Part shown: in pieces, positions 8,524 to 16,266 of the stretch
How positions within the stretch are numbered: the stretch's first letter is position 1
Layout of the letters: every line of letters starts with the position of its first letter
DNA from: CAYMND01 sp964465065
Lineage (GTDB): Bacteria > Acidobacteriota > Aminicenantia > UBA2199
NCBI GenBank assembly: GCA_964465065.1
Contig: CAYXHZ010000038.1
Span: forward strand, 1-29,706
DNA length: 29,706 nucleotides
Reading direction: 5' to 3'
Translations under genes and position numbers: made by a program
The notes under the pieces: generated by a model
Database searches by the model: none
Seen by the model: only the letters and a program-made list of their open reading frames with translations
Told to the model about the DNA's origin: nothing

Positions 8524-8553
8524 TTGACTTTAAAAGCGCAATCTTGGTATCCT
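8524..8553 (+). promoter_or_regulatory. Sigma-70-like promoter before the roadblock/GTPase pair
   Basis: TTGACT (8524-8529) and TATCCT (8548-8553) are spaced by 18 bp in the 84-bp gap after recR. The predicted start near 8560 would leave a leader of about 20 nt. This suggests that the next two genes can be transcribed independently of dnaX-ybaB-recR. Confidence 0.5.
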
Positions 8554-8581
8554 TTTCAATTCTGATGGGAATTTAGGCTAG

Positions 8582-9070
8582 ATGCAGGAAAATTTTATTA
8601 TATACAACGAAGAATATGTCCTGATAAAGAAAATTCTCGTTGATTTGAAACAGAACACCCGCTCGCAGAATGTATTCGTGACGGATTCGGAAGGACACTG
8701 CATCGCTTCGACCGGTGAAATGGAGGACTCGTATCTAAATTCCATCTCCTCCCTGATCGCCGGCAGCATCGCGGCGGTCAACAGCATCGCCCAGATGCTC
8801 AATACGGTCCAGTTCACAAATATTCTGACCGAATCCGAGGATAAACACCTGTACGTATCGCTGATCAATGACCGGACCATGCTGATCGTAGTTTTCGACA
8901 GCAGCGCCAATCTGGGCATCGTCCGTCTGCGGGTCAAGGCGGCTGTCATGGATCTGCAACGGGTTTTTGTAACCATCAACGAGAAATTGCGTAACAATGT
9001 ATTCAGTCCGGAGGAATCTCCCTTCGAAGGGGTTTCCGATGCCGATATCGACGAGATTTTTGGAGATTAG
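8582..9070 (+). CDS. Roadblock/LC7-domain protein (MglB-like partner)
   Basis: A 162-aa soluble protein whose middle (about 25-130) fits a Roadblock/LC7 fold: NVFVTDSEGHCIASTGE, then a helix over the ISSLIAGSIAAVNSIAQML region, then LYVSLINDRTMLIVVFDSSANLGIVRLRV. The start ATG is preceded by a weak AGG. It lies 2 nt upstream of the MglA-type GTPase. In MglA/MglB systems such roadblock proteins act as GTPase-activating partners that set cell polarity or motility direction. The pairing is clear, but the biological output here is inferred. The acidic tail (SDADIDEIFGD) is a possible interaction segment. Confidence 0.85.
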   Translation: MQENFIIYNEEYVLIKKILVDLKQNTRSQNVFVTDSEGHCIASTGEMEDSYLNSISSLIAGSIAAVNSIAQMLNTVQFTNILTESEDKHLYVSLINDRTMLIVVFDSSANLGIVRLRVKAAVMDLQRVFVTINEKLRNNVFSPEESPFEGVSDADIDEIFGD

Positions 9071-9072
9071 AC

Positions 9073-9663
9073 TTGTCCTTTCTTAATTATTCGACCAGGG
9101 AAATCAATTTCAAGATTGTGTACTACGGCCCGGGTCTGAGCGGAAAAACGACCAATATCAAGATCATCTACGACAAGATAAAGAGCGACAGCAAAGGCAA
9201 GCTGGTCAGTCTGGCCACCGAAACCGAGCGCACGCTGTTTTTTGACTTTTTTCCTCTCGATCTGGGCACCATCAAAGGCTACAAAGTGAAATTTCATCTG
9301 TACACCGTTCCGGGACAGATCTATTATTCCAGTTCCCGGAAACTGATCCTGAAAGGGGTTGACGGAGTGGTCTTCGTGGCCGACTCCCAGCGCGAGCGTT
9401 TCGAGGCCAACCTGGAAAGCATGAGCGACATGATGGAGAATCTGCGCGATTACAACATCGATTTCGAAATTCTTCCCTACGTGTTGCAGCTCAACAAACG
9501 GGATCTGCCCAACATCACCCCGGCCAGCGAACTGATCGCCGCGCTGCGGAAACGGGATGAACCGGTCGTCGAGGCGGTCGCCCTGAAAGGGGACGGCGTG
9601 GTGGAAACCTTGAAGAGCATCTCCAAGTTGATCATGATCGACGTCAAGCAGAAATTGAAATAG
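9073..9663 (+). CDS. mglA: MglA-type small Ras-like GTPase
   Basis: 196 aa. Typical MglA N-terminus (SFLNYSTREINFKIVYYGPG), P-loop GPGLSGKTT (19-27), the switch region with TVPGQIYY (78-85) and the specificity motif NKRD (141-144). The G3 region has PGQ rather than DxxG, as in MglA proteins. Translation starts at a TTG (9073), well supported by GGAG at 9062-9065 and by the conserved N-terminus. It lies directly after its roadblock partner, with which it should form the GTPase/GAP module. Family members govern polarity, gliding or type IV pilus switching; the pseudopilin genes elsewhere in the window are compatible but not diagnostic. Confidence 0.92.
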   Translation: MSFLNYSTREINFKIVYYGPGLSGKTTNIKIIYDKIKSDSKGKLVSLATETERTLFFDFFPLDLGTIKGYKVKFHLYTVPGQIYYSSSRKLILKGVDGVVFVADSQRERFEANLESMSDMMENLRDYNIDFEILPYVLQLNKRDLPNITPASELIAALRKRDEPVVEAVALKGDGVVETLKSISKLIMIDVKQKLK

Positions 9664-9706
9664 TTAAGGTATTGTTGGATTCCAAACGGAAAATTGGGCG
9701 ATAGTA

Positions 9707-9735
9707 TTGACTTTTTTGTTGAAATAAGGTAAATT
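9707..9735 (+). promoter_or_regulatory. Strong sigma-70 promoter of the HU gene
   Basis: TTGACT (9707-9712) and TAAATT (9730-9735) have the ideal 17-bp spacing. Start is expected near 9742, just before the strong AGAGGAGG ribosome site (9746-9753). The leader would be very short, about 20 nt. Confidence 0.65.
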
Positions 9736-9761
9736 TACTCATTCCAGAGGAGGAATTGGTT

Positions 9762-10037
9762 ATGAACAAACACGAGTTGGCTGTCCAGATCAGTGATCGG
9801 GTCGGCACTACCCAGTCGGAAGCCCTGAATGTTGTTGATCTGCTGATTGAAACCGTGGTTGAGGAACTGGCTAAAGAGGACGGCAAGCTCACTCTGGTCG
9901 GTTTTGGAACCTTCAAATCGATGACCAAGCAGAAAAAAAAGGGCCGCAATCCTCGCACTGGAGCGGTGATTGTCATTCCAAAAAGACGTACGGTCAAATT
10001 TATCCCTGGAAAAAAACTGAAAGATCTGGTATTATAG
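9762..10037 (+). CDS. HU/IHF-family DNA-binding protein
   Basis: A 91-residue histone-like protein: MNKHELAVQISDRVGTTQSEA helical dimerisation region, then LTLVGFGTFKS, then the DNA-contacting beta arm around GRNPRTGAVIVIPKRRTVKFIPGKKLKD, which carries the NP motif that kinks DNA. This is closest to HU rather than IHF, but the sequence does not separate them safely. An in-frame TTG at 9756 is possible; the ATG at 9762 has the best spacing to AGAGGAGG (9746-9753). It is probably a single-gene transcription unit with the promoter at 9707-9735. Confidence 0.94.
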   Translation: MNKHELAVQISDRVGTTQSEALNVVDLLIETVVEELAKEDGKLTLVGFGTFKSMTKQKKKGRNPRTGAVIVIPKRRTVKFIPGKKLKDLVL

Positions 10038-10057
10038 AATTCTTGATAATTAAAAAC

Positions 10058-10136
10058 AGGCGCGTAGCTCAGTTTTGGTTAGAGCGCTACCTTGACACGG
10101 TAGAGGTCAGCGGTTCGATCCCGCTCGCGCCTACCA
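10058..10136 (+). tRNA. tRNA-Val (anticodon GAC), CCA encoded
   Basis: The acceptor strands AGGCGCG (10058-10064) and CGCGCCT (10126-10132) pair fully. The anticodon stem CTACC/GGTAG has the loop TTGACAC with anticodon GAC at 10094-10096. The T-arm is AGCGG-TTCGATC-CCGCT. Discriminator A is followed by an encoded CCA (10134-10136). The D-loop is slightly large (AGTTTTGGTTA). It sits directly upstream of thrS and may be cotranscribed with it. Confidence 0.96.
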
Positions 10137-10158
10137 TTTTTTGGATTCTGTCGTAACT

Positions 10159-12003
10159 ATGGAAACACAAAAAGATGCGGTATTGATAAAAGCAGGCGAT
10201 GCTCTGAAGGATCTCGACTACATCCCGAAAGAAGGGGAGTCCGTCGAGTACCTCGGCATCGGAGATCCCCTGGTTTTGCCGGTTCTCCGGCACAGCTGCG
10301 CCCACCTGATGGCCCAGGCGGTTCTCGAGCTCTTTCCCGACGCCAAGATCGGCGTCGGTCCGGCTCTGGAGGATTCCTTCTACTACGATTTTCTGGTCGA
10401 ACGTCCGTTCGCCCCGGAGGATCTGGAGGCCATTGCCAAGCGGATGCGGCACCTGGTCAAACAGAACGTTCCGGTCAAACACCTGGTTTGGAGCAAACGG
10501 CAGGCCATCGAATACTTTACCGGTCGCCAGCAAGCCCTCAAGGTGGAACTGATCAACGACAAGGTCGAGGGTGACGAGGTCTCGCTGTACCAGCAGGGCG
10601 ATTTCATCGATTTATGCCGTGGTCCGCATCTCTCCTCTACGCGTCATCTGAAGCATTTCAAGCTGCTCAGCATCGCCGCCGCCTATTGGAAGGGTGATGA
10701 GAAAAGCCATTCCATGCAGCGCATATACGGAACGGTCTTTCCGGACGAGTCGTCGCTGGAGGCCCATCTCGACTTTTTGAAAGAAGCGGCGGCCCGCGAT
10801 CACCGCAAACTGGGCAAAGACCTGGATCTGTTTTCGATCCAGAACGATGTCGGCGCCGGGATCGTCCTCTGGCATCCCAAGGGAGCCATGATCCGCCACC
10901 AGATAGAAAGCTACTGGAAAGACGCCCATCTGGACAACGGTTACGAACTGGTCAACACTCCGCATATCGCCAAGCTCGATCTGTGGGAAGTCAGCGGTCA
11001 CAACGGCTTTTACCGCGAGAACATGTTTCCGACGATCGAGTTCGACAATATCGAATACCAGCTCAAGCCGATGAACTGTCCCTTTCACCTGGAAATCTTC
11101 AAATCACGCAACCGCAGCTACAAGGAAATGCCCTTCCGGTGGGCCGAGCTGGGGACGGTGTACCGCTACGAGCGCAGCGGCGTTCTGCATGGACTGATGA
11201 GGGTCAGAGGCTTCACGCAGGACGATGCCCACATCTTCTGCACGCCCCAGCAGCTGGAAGAAGAGATCGGCTCCTTGCTGATGTTCACGCTCGACATGCT
11301 CAAGACCTTCGGCTTCGACGACGTGGATGTCTTTCTGTCGACTCAGCCCGAACATTCCGTCGGCTCGCAGGACAAATGGGAGCTGGCCACCCAGGCTTTG
11401 CGCAACGCTCTGGACCGGCAGGGGGTCGCCTACCGGATCGATCCGGGCGAAGGGGTCTTTTACGGTCCCAAGATCGACATCAAGATCAAGGATATTCTCG
11501 GCCGTTCCTGGCAGTGTTCGACCATCCAGGTCGATTTCAACCTTCCGGAACGGTTCGCGTTGAAATATTCCGACGATCAGGGCACTCTGCAGCAGCCGAT
11601 CATGATTCATCGGGCCTTGCTCGGCTCCTTGGAACGATTTTTCGGCATCCTGATCGAACACTATGCCGGCAGTTTTCCGTTGTGGCTGGCTCCGCTTCAT
11701 GCCACAGTCCTGCCGGTGACCGACCGGGCAGCCGCATACGCCCGGGAAGTGACGGAAACGATGCGCAAAGAAGGCCTGCGCGTCGATATCGATGTGCGCA
11801 GCGAGGGGGTCGGCCGCAAAATTCGCGACGCGGAATTGCAGAAGGTCCCCTACATCGTCATTGTCGGCGACGAAGAGGCGGCCGGCCGCTACATTACCTA
11901 TCGGATTCACAAGCAAGGAGATAAAGGTAAGATCAATATGGATCAATTTGTCAGTCTGTTAAAAAAGCGCATTGCAGCAAAGGACAGAGGATATGAAGAT
12001 TAG
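10159..12003 (+). CDS. thrS: Threonyl-tRNA synthetase, lacking most of the N-terminal TGS domain
   Basis: This class II synthetase charges tRNA-Thr. The editing domain is complete: the HSCAH motif (HxxxH) and the later C and H in DLCRGPH. The catalytic core shows motif 2 around RYERSGVLHGLMRVRGFTQ, zinc-site residues within MNCPFH, DAH and motif 3 MIHRALLGSLERF. The anticodon-binding domain follows, and the protein ends near RIAAKDRG. The editing domain starts only about 41 residues from the ATG, against roughly 70 in E. coli, so most of the TGS domain is missing. The frame upstream contains only a TTG at 10141 before running into tRNA-Val, where a stop occurs (10093), so no longer start exists. 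No good Shine-Dalgarno site is seen. The last 11 nt overlap infC. Confidence 0.95.
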   Translation: METQKDAVLIKAGDALKDLDYIPKEGESVEYLGIGDPLVLPVLRHSCAHLMAQAVLELFPDAKIGVGPALEDSFYYDFLVERPFAPEDLEAIAKRMRHLVKQNVPVKHLVWSKRQAIEYFTGRQQALKVELINDKVEGDEVSLYQQGDFIDLCRGPHLSSTRHLKHFKLLSIAAAYWKGDEKSHSMQRIYGTVFPDESSLEAHLDFLKEAAARDHRKLGKDLDLFSIQNDVGAGIVLWHPKGAMIRHQIESYWKDAHLDNGYELVNTPHIAKLDLWEVSGHNGFYRENMFPTIEFDNIEYQLKPMNCPFHLEIFKSRNRSYKEMPFRWAELGTVYRYERSGVLHGLMRVRGFTQDDAHIFCTPQQLEEEIGSLLMFTLDMLKTFGFDDVDVFLSTQPEHSVGSQDKWELATQALRNALDRQGVAYRIDPGEGVFYGPKIDIKIKDILGRSWQCSTIQVDFNLPERFALKYSDDQGTLQQPIMIHRALLGSLERFFGILIEHYAGSFPLWLAPLHATVLPVTDRAAAYAREVTETMRKEGLRVDIDVRSEGVGRKIRDAELQKVPYIVIVGDEEAAGRYITYRIHKQGDKGKINMDQFVSLLKKRIAAKDRGYED

Positions 12004-12583
12004 GCCGCCCAGACCCGTTCGTCCGGTTGTGGTGAACAAGAAGAAAAATCTGCACAACATCAATCGCGACATCCGTGCCAAAGAGGTGCGCCTGATTGAC
12101 GAGGACAAAAAGCAGTTGGGAATCTTGCCTTTGGAAGAGGCGTTGCAGATCGCCAGGGAGCATGAACTGGACCTGGTGGAGATTTCTCCCGAGGCCAACC
12201 CGCCGGTTTGCCGCCTGCTCGATTACGGCAAGTTTCTCTACGCTCTGCAGAAGAAGAGCCATGAAGCGCAGAAGCAGCAGCGCAAGATCCATATCAAGGA
12301 AATCAAGTTCACTCCGGCTATCGGCACCCATGACGTCGAAGTGAAGATGAAGAAGATCAAAGAGTTTCTCGACGAGGGCAACAAGGTCAAGCTGACCATC
12401 TGGCTCCGGGGGCGGCAGAAACGGAAGCCGGAAATGCTGGATCAGATGGCCGACAAGATCACGGCCCTGGTCAAAGAGTTTTGTGAAATCGAGTCCCTTC
12501 CCAAACGGGATAAATGGAGTTGTCATATTCTTATCGGACAGAAAAAAGGAGGATCCAAGGATGCCAAAACTGAAAACCCATAA
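11993..12583 (+). CDS. infC: Translation initiation factor IF-3
   Basis: About 196 aa. The core is typical: NINRDIRAKEVRLIDEDKKQLGILPLEEALQIAREHELDLVEISPEANPPVCRLLDYGKF, the lysine/glutamine-rich helical linker, and a C-domain with IKFTPAIGTHDVEVKMKKIKEFLDEGNKVKLTIWLRGR. IF-3 binds the 30S subunit and checks initiation codons. It has an N-terminal extension (KIRPPRPVRPVVVNKKKNLH) of about 20 residues. The ATG at 11993 overlaps thrS and follows AAGGA (11980-11984). A GTG about 16 codons further in is an alternative. The gene overlaps rpmI at its 3' end by 23 nt. Rare non-ATG starts are known for infC, but no suitable one is needed here. Confidence 0.96.
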   Translation: MKIRPPRPVRPVVVNKKKNLHNINRDIRAKEVRLIDEDKKQLGILPLEEALQIAREHELDLVEISPEANPPVCRLLDYGKFLYALQKKSHEAQKQQRKIHIKEIKFTPAIGTHDVEVKMKKIKEFLDEGNKVKLTIWLRGRQKRKPEMLDQMADKITALVKEFCEIESLPKRDKWSCHILIGQKKGGSKDAKTENP

Positions 12584-12758
12584 AGGTGCGCAAAAAAGAT
12601 TTCGTTTTACGGGTAGCGGCAAGATCAAACGGGATCATGCGTTTGCCTCGCACATTCTGACCAAGAAAGCGACCAAGCGCAAACGCCACCTGCGTCAGTC
12701 GGCCATTGTGGTGCCGGAAGAGTTCAAGAAAATCAAAGAGCTGTTGCCCTATGGGTGA
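12561..12758 (+). CDS. rpmI: Ribosomal protein bL35
   Basis: A 65-aa basic protein with the invariant start MPKLKTHKGAQKRFRFTGSGK and a KR-rich core (KKATKRKRHLRQ). It is part of the large subunit. The start is fixed by this N-terminus and by AAGGAGG (12546-12552). It overlaps the end of infC by 23 nt, an unusually long overlap that implies coupled translation, and it is followed by rplT after 24 bp. This is the classical infC-rpmI-rplT block, in which L20 often represses its own mRNA. Confidence 0.97.
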   Translation: MPKLKTHKGAQKRFRFTGSGKIKRDHAFASHILTKKATKRKRHLRQSAIVVPEEFKKIKELLPYG

Positions 12759-12782
12759 TGCCTGTAGAGTCGGAGGATACAC

Positions 12783-13136
12783 ATGTCACGTGTAAAAAGA
12801 GGAAACAACAAAGTACAGAGACGGAAAAAGATATTAGGCCTGGCGAAAGGCTTTTTCGGTACCAAGAGCACCAACTACCGTTCCGCCAAGGAATCGGTCG
12901 AACGGGCTCTGAGCTATTCGTACCGGGACCGCCGCTGCCGCAAACGCGATTTCCGCAAGCTATGGACCGTCCGCATCAACGCCGCAGTGCGTGAATACGG
13001 GATCAGTTATTCCGTGTTCATCAACGCCCTGGAAAAATCTCAGATCAGCCTGAACCGCAAAGTGTTGGCCAATCTGGCGGTTAATGAACCCGAAGTGTTC
13101 AAAACCATCGTTGAAAAGGCCAAAGCGGCCGTATGA
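12783..13136 (+). CDS. rplT: Ribosomal protein bL20
   Basis: 117 aa, standard length. The N-terminal extension is SRVKRGNNKVQRRKKILGLAKGFFG, followed by SYRDRRCRKRDFRKLWTVRINAAVR and the C-terminal NALEKSQISLNRKVLANLAV. It binds 23S rRNA and is essential for early 50S assembly. GGAGG at 12771-12775 precedes the start. In many related genomes pheS and pheT follow, but here the next genes are division and RNA-decay genes. Confidence 0.98.
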   Translation: MSRVKRGNNKVQRRKKILGLAKGFFGTKSTNYRSAKESVERALSYSYRDRRCRKRDFRKLWTVRINAAVREYGISYSVFINALEKSQISLNRKVLANLAVNEPEVFKTIVEKAKAAV

Positions 13137-13255
13137 ACTGCAGGGCGTTGCGATTTGACGCCGGATGGGGAACTGAGGCGCGGCTGGCGGCCTGGCTGCT
13201 GAGGCGGATCGCTTCACTCCCCATTTCCCTCGTTCGAATCGGCGCTTCTGCAGTT
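13136..13255 (+). other. Long imperfect inverted repeat, possible structured RNA
   Basis: Nested complementary segments form one extended rod. AACTGCAG (13136-13143) pairs with CTGCAGTT (13248-13255), CGATT (13151-13155) with AATCG (13237-13241), ATGGGGA (13165-13171) with TCCCCAT (13218-13224), and TGAGGCG (13174-13180) with CGCTTCA (13210-13216; one G-T wobble). About 29 nt are left as a terminal loop. No open frame or U-tract is present. The shape (rod with internal bulges near zapA) recalls 6S RNA, but it is shorter than the usual 6S and I see no 6S sequence signature. It could instead be a processing or stability element of the rplT-zap transcript. Confidence 0.4.
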
Positions 13256-13271
13256 TGAACAAGGAGGGACC

Positions 13272-13475
13272 ATGCCCGTTTCAGATCTGGACCAGTTGGA
13301 AGAGAAGATAGAGCGGATCGTTTCCCAGATCAAAACATTGCAGGGAGAGAATCAGGCGTTGAAAACGAGGATCCAGCAACTTGAACAGGATACGCAGTCG
13401 ATGAACTCGGAAAGCACGCAGATCCGTTCCAAGATTGAAACGATGATTCGTCTGATCGATTCAGTCGAAACATGA
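13272..13475 (+). CDS. zapB: Small coiled-coil division protein, ZapB-like
   Basis: A 67-residue protein that is almost entirely one coiled coil (LEEKIERIVSQIKTLQGENQALKTRIQQLEQDTQSM), matching the size and composition of ZapB. ZapB links the Z-ring component ZapA to the chromosome side of the division machinery. Its stop overlaps the start of zapA (4 nt), which strongly favours a ZapB-type role. The start has AAGGAGG at 13261-13267. Family assignment rests on shape and neighbour, as coiled coils carry little specific signal. Confidence 0.7.
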   Translation: MPVSDLDQLEEKIERIVSQIKTLQGENQALKTRIQQLEQDTQSMNSESTQIRSKIETMIRLIDSVET

Positions 13476-13786
13476 CCTATTACGAGGTAGATGTAAGCCT
13501 GCTCGGTAAACCGTTCAGTTTTACTTTACCGGATAGTCTCGACAAACAGCGTTTCTTCGAAATCGTTGATTATACGGAAGCCAAGATAAAAAATATCCGT
13601 TCGGATATGGATAAACTGGATCATTTCAAGAGCGCCCTGTTGGCCGCGCTCAACATCAGCGAAGAACTGTTTGCCCTCAGGGACGAGAACCAGAAGCTCA
13701 AGGCTCTGCTTACGCGCATCGACAAAACGCTCGACGAGTGCGAGGCTCAGCAAAGCCCGGCCATTCGAATGGGGAGCGTCAAATGA
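13472..13786 (+). CDS. zapA: Cell division protein ZapA
   Basis: 104 aa. N-terminal ZapA fold (YYEVDVSLLGKPFSFTLPDSLDKQRFFEIVDYTEAKIKNI), then a helical part (ALLAALNISEELFALRDENQKLKALLTRIDKTLDECE) that mediates dimer and tetramer formation. ZapA binds and bundles FtsZ filaments at mid-cell. It overlaps the zapB-like gene at ATGA and is followed 15 bp later by rny. It lacks a signal peptide, consistent with a cytosolic protein. Confidence 0.93.
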   Translation: MTYYEVDVSLLGKPFSFTLPDSLDKQRFFEIVDYTEAKIKNIRSDMDKLDHFKSALLAALNISEELFALRDENQKLKALLTRIDKTLDECEAQQSPAIRMGSVK

Positions 13787-13801
13787 AAGGAGGAAGGCAA
13801 G

Positions 13802-15364
13802 ATGAATTTTATAATATATTTGGCATTGGTGATCATCGGCATCGGTATCGGCCTGGTGCTGATTTTTCCGCTCAAGAAGAAAATTCTCGCAGGTGATTAC
13901 CAGAAACTGAAGATTCTGGAAGAGGATATCAAGGTCAAAGGGGAACGCGAGGCCGAAAAGCATCGCAAGCTGGTCGACAGCGAACTCAAAGCCGAGTTCC
14001 TCGAATGGCAGAACGAGTACAACCGTAAACAGAGCGCCAAGGTCAACCGACTCAACGAAATGGAGAAAAGACTCCTGCAGAAAGAGGAGAACCTGGACAA
14101 ACGCTACATCAACCTGGACAACAAGGAAAAAGAGCTGAAAACCCAGGAAGCTTCCCTGATCGAGTGGAACGAAAAACTCGAGGACCGTTCTCATGAGGTC
14201 GATTCCCTGGTCGGCGAGCAGAAGAAGACTCTGGAACGCATATCCGGCATGACCGTAGCCGAAGCCAAGCAGGCGATGATGAGCCAGTATGAGAGTGAAG
14301 CCAAGCTGGAATCGGCGCAAAGATTGCGACAGGTCGAGGAAGAAACCAAGGAAAAGGGCGAGATGATGTCCAAGGAAATCATCTCGACGGCCATTCAGCG
14401 TATCGCCACCGAGCATGTCATGTCTTCGGCCGTGACGGTCATCGATTTGCCCAACGACGAGATGAAGGGGCGTATCATCGGGCGTGAAGGCCGGAACATC
14501 CGCGCCCTGGAAACCGCCTGCGAAGTCGATTTCATCGTCGACGACACGCCGGAAGCCATCATCGTATCCTCGTTTGATCCCATCAGAAGGGAGATCGCCA
14601 AGAAAACCCTGGAAACGCTCATCGCCGATGGCCGGATCCATCCGGCCCGGATCGAGGAAGTGGTCGATAAGGTGAAGAACAATTTCGATCGCTACCTCAA
14701 GGAAATCGGAGAGAACGCGGTGCTGGATCTGGGCATCCGCGACATGAACCCCGAGCTTTTTTATTACCTGGGCAAGCTGAAGTACCGTACATCTTACGGG
14801 CAAAACGTACTGCAGCATTCCAAGGAAGTGGCCATGATCGCAGCCATCATGGCCAAAGAATTGGGCGTCAACGCGGCCAATGCCCGGCGGGCGGCCATGC
14901 TGCACGACGTCGGCAAGTCCATCGACCGCGAAACCGAAGGCACCCACACGCAGTTGTCGGTCGAACTGGCCAAGAAGTACGGTGAGTCCAAAATCGTCCA
15001 GGAAGCCATCGCTTCCCACCACATGGACACCGATTTCACCTCCATAGAGGGGGTGTTGGTACAGGCGGCCGATGCCATGTCGGCGGCGCGTCCCGGTGCC
15101 CGGCGCGAGATTTTCGAAACCTACATCAAGCGTCTGGAAAAGCTGGAAGAGCTCAGCCGTTCCTTTGGCGGTGTCAACAAGGCCTACGCTTTGCGAGCGG
15201 GTCGCGAGGTCCGGGTCATCATCGATTCCAACGAGCTGGACGACAACCGGACATTCGTCATGAGCAAGGATATCGCCAAGAAGGTCCAGGAGGAGATGGA
15301 GTACCCCGGTCAGATCAAGATCACCGTCATCCGCGAGGTCAGGGCCACCGAGTATGCCAAATAA
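13802..15364 (+). CDS. rny: Ribonuclease Y
   Basis: 520 aa, the normal length. One N-terminal membrane anchor (FIIYLALVIIGIGIGLVLIFP, 3-23) is followed by a long charged coiled coil (about 30-200). Next come a KH domain with GRIIGREGRNIRALE and an HD phosphohydrolase domain (MLHDVGKSIDRETEGTH; ASHHMD). It is an endonuclease that starts bulk mRNA decay at the inner membrane surface. A strong AAGGAGG precedes the ATG. It overlaps the YmdB-like gene by 11 nt; the two are often paired, and in Bacillus the YmdB product is a known physical and functional partner of RNase Y. Confidence 0.97.
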   Translation: MNFIIYLALVIIGIGIGLVLIFPLKKKILAGDYQKLKILEEDIKVKGEREAEKHRKLVDSELKAEFLEWQNEYNRKQSAKVNRLNEMEKRLLQKEENLDKRYINLDNKEKELKTQEASLIEWNEKLEDRSHEVDSLVGEQKKTLERISGMTVAEAKQAMMSQYESEAKLESAQRLRQVEEETKEKGEMMSKEIISTAIQRIATEHVMSSAVTVIDLPNDEMKGRIIGREGRNIRALETACEVDFIVDDTPEAIIVSSFDPIRREIAKKTLETLIADGRIHPARIEEVVDKVKNNFDRYLKEIGENAVLDLGIRDMNPELFYYLGKLKYRTSYGQNVLQHSKEVAMIAAIMAKELGVNAANARRAAMLHDVGKSIDRETEGTHTQLSVELAKKYGESKIVQEAIASHHMDTDFTSIEGVLVQAADAMSAARPGARREIFETYIKRLEKLEELSRSFGGVNKAYALRAGREVRVIIDSNELDDNRTFVMSKDIAKKVQEEMEYPGQIKITVIREVRATEYAK

Positions 15365-16178
15365 ATTCCGCATCGTTTTCATCGGCGATGTCTGCGGCAA
15401 ACCGGGTCGCAAGATGGTTCGCAAAGCTGTCCCCCTGTTCAAGGCCTTTCTGCAGCCGGACATCGTCATCGCCAACGGCGAGAACTCTGCCGGCGGCCTG
15501 GGCATCACCAAAATCACGGCCGATGAGCTGTTCGAGAGCGGGATCGATCTGATCAGCGGCGGAAATCACATGTGGGACAAGCGTGAAGGCATCGATCTGA
15601 TCGAACAGGACATGCGCATCGTCCGCCCCGGCAATTATCCGGATGGTGTGCCGGGAAGGGGTTCGATCCTGGCGGCGCATCACAAGGCGCCGCTTCTGCT
15701 TGTCAATATCCAGGGCCGCGTGTTCATGGAGCCGGTGGTCGACAATCCCTTCACCCACATGACCAAGCTGCTTGAGGAGTACGAGGCCAAGATAATTGTA
15801 GTGGATTTCCATGCCGAGGCCACCGCCGAGAAACAGGCCATGGGGTATCATCTCGATGGCAAGGTCAGTGCCGTGCTGGGCACTCATACCCATGTTCCGA
15901 CCGGTGACCTTCGCATACTCCGCAACGGGACGGCTTTTCAAAGCGACGTGGGCATGACCGGTTCATTGGACTCGGTCATCGGCATGCGCTATGAACCGGT
16001 TCTGAAACGTTTCCTGACCGGAATGTACCACAAGTTCGAAGTGGCCGGCGACAATCCGATTCTGGACTGCAGTCTGATCGACGTCGATATCCGCAGCGGC
16101 CGGGCCCTGTTCACCAAATCATTCCGCTTTTACGAAGAGACGATAGAGCTGCAGCTGGAAGAGTATACGTCTCGATAA
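15354..16178 (+). CDS. ymdB: YmdB-type metallophosphoesterase (TIGR00282 family)
   Basis: 274 aa. Metal-binding motifs occur in the family order: GDVCGKPGR (N-terminal Asp), NGENSAGG, GNHMWDK, DFHAEATAEK and GTHTHVPT. The family is a binuclear metal-dependent phosphodiesterase; the Bacillus member hydrolyses 2',3'-cyclic nucleotides and affects biofilm and sporulation. No signal peptide is seen, so it acts in the cytosol. The start overlaps the end of rny, which implies translational coupling. The product ends just before a T-rich spacer, where transcription may stop. Confidence 0.94.
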   Translation: MPNKFRIVFIGDVCGKPGRKMVRKAVPLFKAFLQPDIVIANGENSAGGLGITKITADELFESGIDLISGGNHMWDKREGIDLIEQDMRIVRPGNYPDGVPGRGSILAAHHKAPLLLVNIQGRVFMEPVVDNPFTHMTKLLEEYEAKIIVVDFHAEATAEKQAMGYHLDGKVSAVLGTHTHVPTGDLRILRNGTAFQSDVGMTGSLDSVIGMRYEPVLKRFLTGMYHKFEVAGDNPILDCSLIDVDIRSGRALFTKSFRFYEETIELQLEEYTSR

Positions 16179-16266
16179 GCGCTATTTCCGAAAAACTTGG
16201 CGAATCCGGATCCGGAATCGTTCTGAGGTATCGTTCAGGAAAACTTTTTTTGCGGCCGGCCGTAAA

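Noticed and set aside
13526..15517. A 663-codon minus-strand frame opposite zapA and rny
   Set aside because: Antisense shadow of rny; the composition follows complementary codon bias and there is no ribosome site or recognised domain.
16220..16252. Intrinsic terminator after the YmdB-like gene
   Set aside because: There is a T-run (16244-16251), but the preceding stem is weak (TTCTGA/TCAGGAA mismatch). The clean palindrome TCCGGATCCGGA is too far from the T-run.
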